Shown: positions 38,849 through 49,131, counted from the stretch's first letter. The stretch: 64,000 nucleotides of DNA from Polyangiaceae bacterium (GCA_013361525.1 JABFXY010000131.1:45998-109997); one strand, 5' to 3'. Program-made: numbers and translations. The notes: a model not told the origin generated them from the sequence alone.

Positions 38849-41800
38849 TGGACCACGACCTCCGTCCCGGCGCCGCGCCCGTCACCATCGGGGACGTACA
38901 TCCACTCGGCGAACGTTGGACGTGCAATGAATCGCCCCTTCGTGGTCGCGCGAGCGAGGTAGCTCGTCACCACGGTGTCGCCGTCCATCTCGTCGACGTA
39001 GACCTGCACCCGATCGTCACGAAGGTCGACGTGGTCGGGCGACGAGAGCGCCGTGCCGACGAGCTTCTGAATCGCCACGTTGGGCTGATCGTCGGAAGGC
39101 TCGAATGCCATCAGCCGTGGATCGACCGGCTCGAAGCCCGCAGGGATCGGATCCGTGAGCGCGAGGTACTGGCGCTGCTCTTGCGGAAGCTCGATAGGCG
39201 CGTGAATCGCCAAAACGACGCGAACCAGCGTGCCGATCGGGATCGCGCCGGGGTCGAGCGGATTGCCGGCCTCGTCGAGGTAGAGCCGGTGAACCGACGG
39301 GCCGCGTTTCGCGACCGATGCCTTTGCAGGAGCAGAGCGCGACACCCAGCTGGCGCGCATCACGAAGCCGAGCGAGACGTCCGCGGGACCACGCAGCTCG
39401 AGACGGGCGGTCTTTCCGGCGAGCTTTCCGACCGGCACCTTGAAGGTGGCCGTCTCGTCGGCGCTCGCGTCGCGCTCGAGGGCAACGCCGTCGAGCGTCA
39501 CCGTGACGTCGGCAAGCTCTTCGGCCGGCCGATCGAGATGCTCGGTGAGGGCCAGGAGCGCAAACGCAGTATCGACGGTGGTGGAGCGCTCGATCGCGAG
39601 AAGCGAGCGCAAAACGTCCGGCAAATACCTCGAGTCGGGTCGCACACGTGACAGCGCCATCGCCTCGCGCGCCTGCGTGATGGTGGGCGAGGCGAAGGGA
39701 TCATAGGCGTCCGACCCGCTCGCGAGCGGCGATGCCTCGAGCGATTGCTCGATCCGATCCGCCAGGACTTCCGCCCGATCCGTCTGGCGTCGCGCGGTGA
39801 CGAGCGTCGCGAGCGCCGCGACTTGATCGCGCGTGAGCTCGGCGCGGCGCTCGTAGAGGCCTTCGATGATTCCTGCGGGGACCTCGGCGCCGAAGAGGTC
39901 CAGCGCTTCGGCCCACATGACTCGATCGGCATCGGTCGCTGCGTCGACGAGCTGCTTGTTGGCGTAGGTCTCGAGGCCCAGGGCGAGCTGTTTCGGGACG
40001 GCGATGCCGGCTCGACGCGCGTATCCGAGGCCCCGCATCGCGTAAGCGGTGCCGAAAGGATGGGGATCACTGTCGCCCGGCCAATAGCCCAGGCCTCCCT
40101 CCGACGTCTGCATGCTGGCGAGTCGTGCGATGCCCGCGGCGATCTTCTTGTCGAGGTCCGCCGGATCGTAGCTGTCGACGCCGAGCTTCGGCAGCGCGCC
40201 GCGCGCGACGAGGAGCGGCATCGTGCTCGACGTCGTCTGCTCCACACATCCGTGCGGATAGTCGAGGAGCGAGCTGAGCACGGGTCCGAGCTCCGGAAAA
40301 CCGGCGCCGATGCGAACCTCGAGCGCATCCTCGGGCGCGGCGAAGACACCTTCGGGGATCTTCACGTCGACCGAGCGAGCCCCTTTGAACGCGGCAGCGA
40401 GCGCGGGCCGCTCTACGACACCTTTCGGCCAGACCGGAATCGGTTTCTGCACCGCATCGAGCACAGCGCCGCCACCCGCCTCGGTCACCGACCAAGCGAC
40501 CGCAAAGTCGCCCGCAGACTTCGCTTCACGCTGGAGGCGCACGACCTCGGTCTTGCCGGCCGCGACGACGAGCTGCGTGACGTCGGTGCCCTCCCGAACA
40601 TCCAACGTCAGCGCTGATTTGGTGCGATTGGCGACGCGAGCCGCGATCTCGAATTGGTCGCCTTCAACCACGAAACGAGGTTGGAGCGGCTCGACGAGAA
40701 CAGGACGCTCCACCTGCAGCGAGGCGCGCGCGGTGCCCGACGAGCCCGACGCATCGAGCGCAATCGCCGTCACGCGGTAGCGCGCGAGGTCGTCGCCGAG
40801 CGGGACCTTCAGCTTCACCTTGCCGTTCGCGTCCGACAGCAAGCCTGCCGCGAAGAATGCCGTCTCGCGGAAGTCTTTTCGCGGCTCGACGCCTTCACCT
40901 CCTCCATCGCCGGCGATGTGACTGCGGCCGGCCCGCGGATCGTAGAGGCGCCTCGAGTCGAAGGTGTCGAAGTCGACGGATGTCGTTCGAGCGAACGCGT
41001 CCTGCGGGCTCGGATACGCATGATTCGTGAGGCGCAGGACGGCTTCGTCGACGACGACCACCACGACCTCGGCGCCGGTCGCGGCAGCACCGTCGCGAGA
41101 GACGGCGACGCTCACCTCGACATCCTCGCGCGGGCGCACCTCCGTCCGATCGAGCGCGACGCTCACGTCGAGCGGAGGCTCGGCTTGGCGAACCTTGAAC
41201 GAAACCTGTCCCTGTAGAACCTGCTCGGAGCGCTCGCGCGAAAGCAACGTGACGGTCGCATGGGCATTGGAACCGACGACTCCTTGGAGCGGAACCTCGA
41301 TCGTCCCTGCACCCTCGAGCTGCGTCGCGAACGCCGTCACGATCGATCCTGCCTCAACGGTGACGAGCGCCGTGCTGCGCACGAACGGGCTCGCCACGAA
41401 GATCTTCGCGTTGCTGCCGATATCGTAGGTCGATTGGTCGGCGTACACGTCGACCTCGTCGTGCGAGCCCGGCCGCCGCGGTGCCGGCGCGCCCGGGGCC
41501 GGTTTGACGTACGCGTCACCTTCCGCGAACGCGATACCGTCGAGCGTCGCGCGAATCACATAATCGCCCGAGCCCTTCGGCCGCATTGCGCAACCGACCG
41601 CGCCCGACGCATCGGACCGAGCGACGCAGGTCGCTTCCACCGATCTCGAGGGCACCCACGTGCGCTCGGAGCCTCCGCTCGTGCGAACCGACGCAGCCAA
41701 CGTGTAGGAAACACGCGCGAGCTCGAGGCGGACGCGAGCGCCACCGACGGCCGCGCCCGTTTCGTCGACGACGACGATCTGCGGCTCGATCGGCAATCCG

Positions 41801-44421
41801 TTCACGATCGGATCGCTCGCGATTTTGACGCCCACCGTGCGCCCCGCGCCGCCCACGACGAGCTCGGACCGACCGATCGCCGAATCCCACCCCTCGTCCG
41901 TCGACTCCGCGACGAACACGAGCTTCTGCGGCGCGCCGCCCGTCCAACGCGCCGGCACCGCGACGCGAAGCTTTCCTTTTTCATCGAGCGTCGCCTCGCC
42001 CTTCATCGCGGCGAGCTCGGTCGACGATCGCGTCGCGAACGAAAAGCCCCTCGCTGGCCATGGGCCGGGGAGCTCGGCCTTTTCCCAAGTCGCTCGCCAC
42101 GCGACGCGCGCTTTCGCGAGCGCGCCCCCGAACGCCAAACGCCCTTCGAAGTCTGCGCGAACCATCGATCGCTCTTTGCTCAGCGCGACGTCCAGCAACG
42201 ACCGCGGGCGCTCGTACGCGGCCACCAACACCGTCGTGTGCGCGATGACGGCTTCGCCGTCGTGAAGCTCGACGTCGTAGTCCCCCGTGGGCGCATCGCC
42301 TCGAAATCGAACCTGCACCGACGCGCTGCCGAGCGCGGACGTGGTCACGATAGCTCGCTCGTGCACGACCCCGCGCGGATCGACGAGCCGGACGTCGAGT
42401 GCCTTGCCGGAAATGGGCCGAAGCGCGTTGCCGTTCGGCTCGCGCAGGCTCGCGGCGACGTACATCGACGATCCAGGTCGGTAAGCGCCGCGATCCGTCA
42501 TCACGAACGCGCGAACGTCGGTGGGCGCTTCTCCGGCCTCTTCGTCCCGCGCCGTCATCGGGACGATTTCGCGCGCTTTGCCGGCGCTGACGTTCAACAC
42601 GTCACCCTTCGCGGCGAGCAGCGCGAACCCGTTCACGTCCGTGACCGCCGATGCTTCGCCGATGTCGACACGCGCGCCGCCGACGGGCTCGCCCGAGCTT
42701 CGCCGGGTGATCACCACCGCCGCGCGATCGCCCGTTCGATGCGCGTGCGCCCAGATCGCGTCTGGTCCATCGACGAGCACCACCGCAACGGTCGGCTTCT
42801 CTACACCGTTATCGTCGGCGTTCGCGATCGGTGCGCCTTCGACGCGGCTTCGGCTGTCGGTCGCGACGACGTAGGGAACGTCCTTCGCGATGAGGTTCGC
42901 GATCGGGATGGGCACGTCCATATCGCGATCGCGCGCGGAGGCGACCTTCACCTCGTACGCGACGTCGGGATCGCGGCCGGGCACCTCGTCGCGCGCGCTC
43001 GCCGCGAGCGCGCCCCCTACATCCTTGTCACCGAGCTTCCACAGGCGGACTCGAATGGCCGTTACGTTGCGCGCAGCCGCTGGAAGCAATGCGCCGTCGT
43101 CGAGATGAATCACACCCGCCGGAATCGTCACGCTCGCGGTCGCCGGCGCCGTACGAAATGCATAGCGAGACGCCGCCAGCGGCCCCGCGAAACGATCCTC
43201 GAGACCCGAGACGTCGACGACGTACTTCTTCGAGCGGGCGAACGTGCCGGAGAGCCGTAGCTCTTCCGAATGAAACGACACCTCGAGGTCGTCGACCTTC
43301 GGTGTCACACGCACCAGCGACTTTGGTGTGTTGGGCCGTTTCGGCGCGCCCGAAAGCGTGATCGACACGCCGTCCGCAACGCCGACCAATTCATTCGTCG
43401 TTTCGTCGACGGCGCAAGTCGCGGCGTCGCCGCTCGGACACGCGAGGCCCTCGACGCGAGCAACGGCCGGAATCGAGACGCTGTCGTGTAGTGTCGTCAC
43501 CGAATCGGTGACTCGGACTGTGTAATAGGCGTCACGGGGAAGCGGCGCGAGCGGTCGCGCCGTGAGAACGGCCTTCGGATCCACCGGGTTTCCCTCGAAC
43601 GTGCCCGACGTCGCGTAGCCGACCCAAAGTGGAAGCGAGGCGCCGCTCGGGTCGACGATCTCGACCTTCGGAAGGCTCGCGCCGAGCACCACGGGTTGGT
43701 CGAAGAGCACCGAAATCGAAGGCAACGGTCCCGAGCTGCTCCCGCCCGTATCCACGCTTACCGCACGCGGAACACCGGGGTTCGGGACGTAGTCGAGGAG
43801 CTTGTCGCCGACCAGCGCTCGCCCCACGAGTGTCAAAGAGCTCGTCGCCATGGTCGCGCCGGTCGCCCCCTCGAGCTTGGAGAACGACACCGCATATTCC
43901 GTCTCGGGGACCAGCGGCTTCGAATCGGCGAGCTCGATCGTCTCCGTATCGATGAAGCGCGCCGTCTTTCCCCAGGCCGGCGTCATCTTCACCATTTCGA
44001 TTCCAATCGATGCCCCGGCCTTCGCGTCGCGAATGGCCTCGCTGAATCGAATGCGCACTCGCTTGCCGCCGGCCAATACGCGACGTTTCTCGTCGAGCTG
44101 TGGAGAAACGATCGCAAGCTCTCGCGGCGGTCCGGCCGAAGCAGTGGGTGTGGCCGGCGTGAGGCTCGCTTCTCCTCGAAGCGACAACGTTGCATGTCTC
44201 GGCGCCTCTTTTGGAGGAAACACCAGCACGTCGGTCGCGACCGCGCGCTCGATGACGACGGCCGGTATCGGAGACCCACCGGAAGCCGCCGGCGTCGTGC
44301 CCATTCCCGGTGAGTCGGCAGGCGCTGCGGCGTCGTCCCGATCGGGCGACAGCAGCAACAGCGCGCTGGCGACCAACACGGCCCCCTTCGCGGCATAGAC
44401 GAGTTTGGCGCGGCGCTTCAT
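38845..44421 (-). CDS. Bacterial alpha-2-macroglobulin
   Basis: 1858 residues. A membrane or signal segment (AAKGAVLVASALLLLSP) starts the protein; then come a series of MG domains (e.g. GAYRPGSSMYVAASLREPNG, read as RGAYRPGSSMYVAA), a bait-region area around 1130-1170, the A2M domain (FRETAFFAAGLLSDANGKVK) and the thioester domain with CVEQ (Cys1392, Glu1394, Gln1395) in YPHGCVEQTTSS. The intact CxEQ means the protease-trapping thioester should form. Bacterial A2Ms are thought to guard the periplasm from invading proteases, with PBP1C repairing the wall. It is preceded by an outer-membrane-like gene that is interrupted. Confidence 0.96.
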   Translation of the reverse strand: MKRRAKLVYAAKGAVLVASALLLLSPDRDDAAAPADSPGMGTTPAASGGSPIPAVVIERAVATDVLVFPPKEAPRHATLSLRGEASLTPATPTASAGPPRELAIVSPQLDEKRRVLAGGKRVRIRFSEAIRDAKAGASIGIEMVKMTPAWGKTARFIDTETIELADSKPLVPETEYAVSFSKLEGATGATMATSSLTLVGRALVGDKLLDYVPNPGVPRAVSVDTGGSSSGPLPSISVLFDQPVVLGASLPKVEIVDPSGASLPLWVGYATSGTFEGNPVDPKAVLTARPLAPLPRDAYYTVRVTDSVTTLHDSVSIPAVARVEGLACPSGDAATCAVDETTNELVGVADGVSITLSGAPKRPNTPKSLVRVTPKVDDLEVSFHSEELRLSGTFARSKKYVVDVSGLEDRFAGPLAASRYAFRTAPATASVTIPAGVIHLDDGALLPAAARNVTAIRVRLWKLGDKDVGGALAASARDEVPGRDPDVAYEVKVASARDRDMDVPIPIANLIAKDVPYVVATDSRSRVEGAPIANADDNGVEKPTVAVVLVDGPDAIWAHAHRTGDRAAVVITRRSSGEPVGGARVDIGEASAVTDVNGFALLAAKGDVLNVSAGKAREIVPMTARDEEAGEAPTDVRAFVMTDRGAYRPGSSMYVAASLREPNGNALRPISGKALDVRLVDPRGVVHERAIVTTSALGSASVQVRFRGDAPTGDYDVELHDGEAVIAHTTVLVAAYERPRSLLDVALSKERSMVRADFEGRLAFGGALAKARVAWRATWEKAELPGPWPARGFSFATRSSTELAAMKGEATLDEKGKLRVAVPARWTGGAPQKLVFVAESTDEGWDSAIGRSELVVGGAGRTVGVKIASDPIVNGLPIEPQIVVVDETGAAVGGARVRLELARVSYTLAASVRTSGGSERTWVPSRSVEATCVARSDASGAVGCAMRPKGSGDYVIRATLDGIAFAEGDAYVKPAPGAPAPRRPGSHDEVDVYADQSTYDIGSNAKIFVASPFVRSTALVTVEAGSIVTAFATQLEGAGTIEVPLQGVVGSNAHATVTLLSRERSEQVLQGQVSFKVRQAEPPLDVSVALDRTEVRPREDVEVSVAVSRDGAAATGAEVVVVVVDEAVLRLTNHAYPSPQDAFARTTSVDFDTFDSRRLYDPRAGRSHIAGDGGGEGVEPRKDFRETAFFAAGLLSDANGKVKLKVPLGDDLARYRVTAIALDASGSSGTARASLQVERPVLVEPLQPRFVVEGDQFEIAARVANRTKSALTLDVREGTDVTQLVVAAGKTEVVRLQREAKSAGDFAVAWSVTEAGGGAVLDAVQKPIPVWPKGVVERPALAAAFKGARSVDVKIPEGVFAAPEDALEVRIGAGFPELGPVLSSLLDYPHGCVEQTTSSTMPLLVARGALPKLGVDSYDPADLDKKIAAGIARLASMQTSEGGLGYWPGDSDPHPFGTAYAMRGLGYARRAGIAVPKQLALGLETYANKQLVDAATDADRVMWAEALDLFGAEVPAGIIEGLYERRAELTRDQVAALATLVTARRQTDRAEVLADRIEQSLEASPLASGSDAYDPFASPTITQAREAMALSRVRPDSRYLPDVLRSLLAIERSTTVDTAFALLALTEHLDRPAEELADVTVTLDGVALERDASADETATFKVPVGKLAGKTARLELRGPADVSLGFVMRASWVSRSAPAKASVAKRGPSVHRLYLDEAGNPLDPGAIPIGTLVRVVLAIHAPIELPQEQRQYLALTDPIPAGFEPVDPRLMAFEPSDDQPNVAIQKLVGTALSSPDHVDLRDDRVQVYVDEMDGDTVVTSYLARATTKGRFIARPTFAEWMYVPDGDGRGAGTEVVVQ

Positions 44422-44487
44422 GGCGGGCGGGCGTACGCCCGGCCCGACAGGGCTATTCCGTGACGGGCAATCGCCAGTCGCTGTTAC

Positions 44488-45306
44488 TCAATACCGCCAG
44501 CCGAGACCGCCGAGCGCGCCCTGCTCCGCGCCCGGCTGTCCTTCCACGAAGAGATCGAGGTTCTCCGGAAGGATGAATGCGGCGCCGACGGCACCTTGAA
44601 AATGGTACTTGTCCGTACCGAAACGGATCTTTCGATCATCCGAGGCTTCGTCGTCGACGAACCAAAAGATCGGGCCGCCAAAGCCGCGCAAGCTCACGTA
44701 CGGGCTCAACCAACCGAAGAACGTCTTGCCCGCCGTCGCGGAGAAGCGAAAGTCGAGGCCGACGTAATCGCCGCGCTCGTCGCGAAGCTTCGTCGCCGCC
44801 GATGCTGCGCCGATCGAAGCAGACAGCACCACGTACGGCAGCGCCCCCTCGTCCTCGAGCACGCGCCACGAAAGTCCCGCGGCGCCGATCCACCCGGGCT
44901 CGACAACGTGTGTTCCTTCGGGCGCTTCCAGCGACCCTCGGAACAACGAGCCGGCAGCCAACGTCACGGTGAACTTGCCGACGAACAAATCACTGCCCGC
45001 GACCAGCGACCAACGATCGAAGACCGCGTCGTCCTCGCCGTCGAAGAGCAGGTGCGAGCGCGTGAAGCTCGCTGTCAGCGACGCTCGTCCACGCAGCGCA
45101 GGCGCGACGACCTCCGCGTTCGCGTCCTCGGCGCCCGTGCACGAGACGATGGCTCCCGTCGCACCGACGGGCGCAGAGACACCTCAGGCGTGGGCTTCGT
45201 CGGGGAACACGAGCACGAATACAACGGTGGCGCAGCCGAACGTGAATGCGGTTCGTCGTGCGCGAGCAGAAGCGACCGGCGTGAAAGGGCGGACAAATGC
45301 GGTCAT
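44488..45306 (-). pseudogene. Outer-membrane beta-barrel-like gene with in-frame stop
   Basis: From ATG 45306 a 40-residue signal peptide is read (MTAFVRPFTPVASARARRTA..., ending FPDEAHA), then TGA at 45186-45184. In the same frame the sequence continues without a break to a normal stop at 44488: VSAPVGATGAIVSC..., repeated beta-strand-like runs (RASLTASFTRSHLLFDG, SPYVSLRGFGGPIFWFVDD) and a terminal aromatic (GGLGWRY) as in outer-membrane barrels. A single base change would restore a ~272-residue protein. A TTG near 44988 could give a truncated product, but without a signal peptide. It lies 67 bp upstream of the alpha-2-macroglobulin gene. Confidence 0.72.
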
Positions 45307-45395
45307 GAGGAGATCGATACCCGAGTACGCTCGGCGCTCGCGAGCGGATCCAATTCGAGCTTCTCACGCATGATGCTTTTCTGTAGCTTGCCGCG

Positions 45396-47405
45396 GTGCC
45401 GCGCTTCGAGCGTCGCATTCCTGCTGTCGCGCCTCGTGGAGGGTTGAACCCGTTCACGCGCGAGCAATTGGCGATTCCGGGACGTCCCGCATACGACGAG
45501 GCGGTCGACATCTCGCTCGACGGGGTCACGGTCGCCACCGTTCGGTCGAAGCCCGGCAAGAAGCCGAAGACGAAGCGCGAAGTCTTCGCCAACGAAGAAG
45601 CGGCGCGCGGCCATTACGCGACTGCCATTCGAAAACTCAGTGCGCGAGGCTACCGAGAGAAACGCGCCGAGCCTGCTCGCGCATCCTCCGCACTCCTCGT
45701 CGAGGAGCTCCTCGGAGAGGCGAGCCCGCGGTTCCTCGACGAGCTCGCACTCTTCTCGGGGAAGAAGCTTGCGACCATTGCAGAGCGCTGGTCGAACGAC
45801 ACGCGGCCGGAGGCGCGCCGAATGCTCCTCGACTACGTGAACGCCGGCTGTGATCGACCGGGGCACAAGCTGCTCGTGAAGCGTCTTTTGTCCCTGGCGG
45901 AGAAACGGCAAGACGACGAGCTGATGGCGACCTTCGCCGTCGCATTCGACCGGATGGAGAAGCGGTGGCTCGTCGAAAGGGAATCGTGGGATTGGAGCAC
46001 CCGCGAGATGCAAAAAGAGCGCGCGCTCGTGGGTTCGCCGCTCCTCGTGTCGAACGTGCAGCGCGATGACGCCACCGTCTTCTCGACGCGGACCCGCCAC
46101 CACCTGTGCCGCCGGGCGTTTCGCTACTTCCGCCAGCTCGCCTATCGCGACGCGACCCGCTACGAGCTCGCGCTCGCCCCTGCGCTCGCCCGGTACACCG
46201 ATGAAGATCTCGCCGAGCCGTCCCGGTTCCTCGACGCGTGGTCGCTCGTGCACGTTCTGTATTGGGGCTCCGACGTGTTGATTCGTGACCCTCGCGGCAT
46301 CCGTATCGCTTCGGGCAGCGCCCTCTCGGACCTGACATTTTCGCCATTCAAGGCCGAAATCTGGTCGCGGTCGTTCGACACCGCGCTCGACCTGGCGGAG
46401 AGCGCGCAGTCGCGCCCTGTCGCGCGGTTCGCGGTTCACTTGCTCCGCGAGCACCACGCGCCACGGATGAAGCGCCTCTCGTTCGCAATCGCTAAACGTC
46501 TCCTCGGTGCGGCCCACGAAGAGACGCGCGCATACATGGTCGAGCAGCTCGACGACGTATCCGACTTGGACAAGGTGCCGGTCACCGAGTGGCTATCCCT
46601 CATCGATGGGGGTTCCCTCGAGACGCTGCCGACGATCGTCCGGCTTTTTCGCAAACACGTCGCACCCAAACGTCTATCGCTCGAGGAATGCGTCACATTG
46701 GCATTGTCACCGGCGGGTGCCGTCGCCGAGCTCGGCCTCGCCTGGGTGAAGGAGCGCGCCGGCAAAGGCATCGGTTCGCTCGAGCGACAACGCCTGTTGC
46801 GGCTGTTGTCCGCGCGCGCCCCGCTCGTTCGCAAGGCCGCGGCGGACTACGTGGCAGAGCTGCTCTCCCAAGCACCCGAGGCGAAACCCGAGGAGGTGCG
46901 TGAGCTGCTCGATGCGGGGGATGCGGACGTGCGCGCGAGGGGAATGTCGTTGCTCGACGAGGTCCCGCGGTTCTCGAAGAGCCCTGTCGTTTGGGCCTCC
47001 ATGGCCGAGTCTCCGCATAACGACGTTCGCGAAAAGCTCGTAGGTGAGCTCTTTGCGCGAGCGACGCAAATACCCCGCCCCGTTCACCCCGACGGGCCGA
47101 AGCTGGACGAGGGCGCCCTCGCTAGGCTCTGGTCGACGACACTCTTGTCGATTCACCGCGGCGGGCGCGCCAAACCGAAAGCCTTGTTGGCGATGGCGCA
47201 AACGCTCGTCGAGCACCCGGCCCGCGCGGAGGATATCGTTCCGCTTCTTCGTATCGCATTGAGGAGCGTGCGACCGTCGGAGCGTCGCGCTGCACTCGGG
47301 GCGGTCACACGCGCGGCGCAAGCGAGCGCAGACGTGCGCGCAGCCCTGTCACGGCACTTGCCTGAGCTCGATCTCGGCTCGATCGACACCGAGGTGGTCG
47401 CGTGA
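45396..47405 (+). CDS. WGR/HEAT-repeat protein of the retron locus
   Basis: 669 residues from GTG 45396. Residues ~30-90 resemble a WGR domain (DISLDGVTVATVRSKPGKK, FANEEAARGHYATAIRKLSARGY), seen in PARP-type and MolR-like proteins and linked to nucleic-acid binding. The rest is a helical solenoid with HEAT/ARM-like repeats (e.g. SLEECVTLALSPAGAVAELG, RQRLLRLLSARAPLVRKAAADY, RARGMSLLDEVPRF). No catalytic motif is seen. The stop overlaps the next start by 4 bp (GTGA), so the two proteins are made together. With the retron RNA and RT downstream it is a strong candidate for the effector or regulatory part of the retron system. Confidence 0.85.
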   Translation: MPRFERRIPAVAPRGGLNPFTREQLAIPGRPAYDEAVDISLDGVTVATVRSKPGKKPKTKREVFANEEAARGHYATAIRKLSARGYREKRAEPARASSALLVEELLGEASPRFLDELALFSGKKLATIAERWSNDTRPEARRMLLDYVNAGCDRPGHKLLVKRLLSLAEKRQDDELMATFAVAFDRMEKRWLVERESWDWSTREMQKERALVGSPLLVSNVQRDDATVFSTRTRHHLCRRAFRYFRQLAYRDATRYELALAPALARYTDEDLAEPSRFLDAWSLVHVLYWGSDVLIRDPRGIRIASGSALSDLTFSPFKAEIWSRSFDTALDLAESAQSRPVARFAVHLLREHHAPRMKRLSFAIAKRLLGAAHEETRAYMVEQLDDVSDLDKVPVTEWLSLIDGGSLETLPTIVRLFRKHVAPKRLSLEECVTLALSPAGAVAELGLAWVKERAGKGIGSLERQRLLRLLSARAPLVRKAAADYVAELLSQAPEAKPEEVRELLDAGDADVRARGMSLLDEVPRFSKSPVVWASMAESPHNDVREKLVGELFARATQIPRPVHPDGPKLDEGALARLWSTTLLSIHRGGRAKPKALLAMAQTLVEHPARAEDIVPLLRIALRSVRPSERRAALGAVTRAAQASADVRAALSRHLPELDLGSIDTEVVA

Positions 47406-49078
47406 CGGCGGTCCACCTCAGCTACCTCGCGCGAAGCGAGCTCGTCACCAGCGGCGACGGCGCAACGCTCTCGCTATCGCCCAATCTGGCCCGCGAGCGC
47501 GTGAGCTTCGACGGCGAAGTCAAAGACCCTGTCCGCTTCCGCGAGGCGATGAGCGCGCTCCACGAGGTGGTCGTCGGCGATTTGCGACGACCGAAAAAGG
47601 ACCGCACCGCTTACCTTCGTTGGAAGAAAGAGGAATCGGAGCGGGAGGCGAAGCTCCTTTCGCAATTCGCATCCGAGGCCGAGAAGAAAGAGAGCGCCAA
47701 GCTCGGGAAAAAGGCCCCTCCGCCGAATCTCGAACAAGACTTCCGCCGCGCTCACTCGCAATATTGGCGAGCCCGTGTCGATTGGGCGAACGACCTGTCG
47801 CGCAACGACCCGCTGTTGTTCCGTCACCTCGTTCCGTGTGATCCGGTCATTACGGTCGCGCCCGACACGGTCTTCTTCGAAGCATTCTCGAAAGACGAGT
47901 CGAGCTACGGCTGCCTCTATGTCGACCGCGGCGCCTTCTCGGGCGCGAGCAACGTCGCGCTCGGGACGACCAACGTCGATTACTCGAACGCGCTCTACGA
48001 TCATCTCCAATCGCTCCGTACGTATCGCTCGACGCGCCTGTTGCTCGATCCGAAGGGCTTCGAGGTGCAGGTCCTCGGTCGCGCCGATCACCGCGAGGAG
48101 AAAATCGATCTGCCGGGCACTTGGTTGCGCGGGTTCGGACAGATCTCGGCGGCGACGGCTCTCGGCGGCTCACTGGTGACGCTGCCGGTCGAGCTCGTCT
48201 ATTCGATGCTCGCCTTCTTGAAACGAAGGCGCGAAAAGACCGGCCCGCGCTCGATACGGTTTCGCCTCGTTCCGGGCAAACCTCCGGAGGTCGTCCTCGA
48301 CCCGTGGAATGAAGTGCTCGTCTCGCGGGGCCCCGCCTACGAAGGGCCCACGCGGCAAGAGGTCAAAATCTGGGGCCGCCGCCGTCTCCTCACGCTCGCG
48401 CGCACACTGCCTCTCGCCGACCGCGTCGAGGTCCTACTCCTCGGCTCTGGGCTGCCCAGCATCTGGGTCGTGCGAATGGGCGACATGCGATTCGTCCTCG
48501 CGCTCTCGGGGTGGACGACCAACGATTGGACCGGAAGCCTCGCGCTCGACCTCTTGGCGGGCAATCTGCGTCACGACCTTCGTACGATGCAGCGGATCGA
48601 AAAGCACCTCGTCACCGAGCGCTCCGCCACACTCGATGGCCTCGCCCGGGCAACCGACGCCGGCCGGGACCTATTGCTCGGCTCCCTCGTGAAGCTCGCA
48701 AAACAAGGGCAGGTCGTCTTCGACTACGCGACGTCGCGATACCGCTATCGATCCATCCTTCCGGTGCCTCTCGCCGAAGCGAGCACCGGCCCGGAGAGCG
48801 AAGAAATCCTCGAAGCCGAGCGAATCTTGGCGGAGCGCGCCGTCCAGCTCGAACGGCAAGAGCCGGCGCCGTCGGGGCGACTCCTCATCGTCGGCAAAGC
48901 CGCAAAGACGTCTTGCGAAGCCATGCTGGACGCGGACGGGCGCTTCGTCCGCGCTCGTTGCTCGTGCAGCCATTTCCATCGAAATGGCTTGCGCGCCGGG
49001 CCCTGCCGTCATCTTTTCGCATTGCGCGTCGCATTCGACCGCCAGTCATCGACCTCGAGCGATCAGCTTTTGCATTGA
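47402..49078 (+). CDS. SWIM zinc-finger protein of the retron locus
   Basis: 558 residues from GTG 47402. The C-terminal SWIM motif is Cys520-x-Cys522-x12-Cys535-x-His537 (CSCSHFHRNGLRAGPCRHLF). SWIM zinc fingers bind DNA or proteins. The middle holds a beta-rich region (SYGCLYVDRGAFSGASN, VVLDPWNEVLVSRGPAY) and a winged-helix-like segment (about 400-450) that I cannot assign firmly. It overlaps the WGR/HEAT gene by 4 bp and ends 53 bp before the a1 arm of the retron RNA. From memory, a published retron class (type XIII, 'WHSWIM') carries SWIM-type partners; this should be verified. Confidence 0.85.
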   Translation: MTAVHLSYLARSELVTSGDGATLSLSPNLARERVSFDGEVKDPVRFREAMSALHEVVVGDLRRPKKDRTAYLRWKKEESEREAKLLSQFASEAEKKESAKLGKKAPPPNLEQDFRRAHSQYWRARVDWANDLSRNDPLLFRHLVPCDPVITVAPDTVFFEAFSKDESSYGCLYVDRGAFSGASNVALGTTNVDYSNALYDHLQSLRTYRSTRLLLDPKGFEVQVLGRADHREEKIDLPGTWLRGFGQISAATALGGSLVTLPVELVYSMLAFLKRRREKTGPRSIRFRLVPGKPPEVVLDPWNEVLVSRGPAYEGPTRQEVKIWGRRRLLTLARTLPLADRVEVLLLGSGLPSIWVVRMGDMRFVLALSGWTTNDWTGSLALDLLAGNLRHDLRTMQRIEKHLVTERSATLDGLARATDAGRDLLLGSLVKLAKQGQVVFDYATSRYRYRSILPVPLAEASTGPESEEILEAERILAERAVQLERQEPAPSGRLLIVGKAAKTSCEAMLDADGRFVRARCSCSHFHRNGLRAGPCRHLFALRVAFDRQSSTSSDQLLH

Positions 49079-49131
49079 AGACCATCACCCGAACCCGAAA
49101 GGAGACGCCGACCCGATAACCTCGGCTCCGA

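Noticed and set aside
41260..43260. 666-residue plus-strand open frame opposite the alpha-2-macroglobulin
   Set aside because: Arg/His/Asp-rich shadow without motifs; the minus strand has clear A2M domains.
45184..45186. TGA as selenocysteine codon
   Set aside because: It falls at the signal-peptide cleavage site, not in an active site, and no SECIS-like hairpin is evident immediately after it; a nonsense change or read error is simpler.
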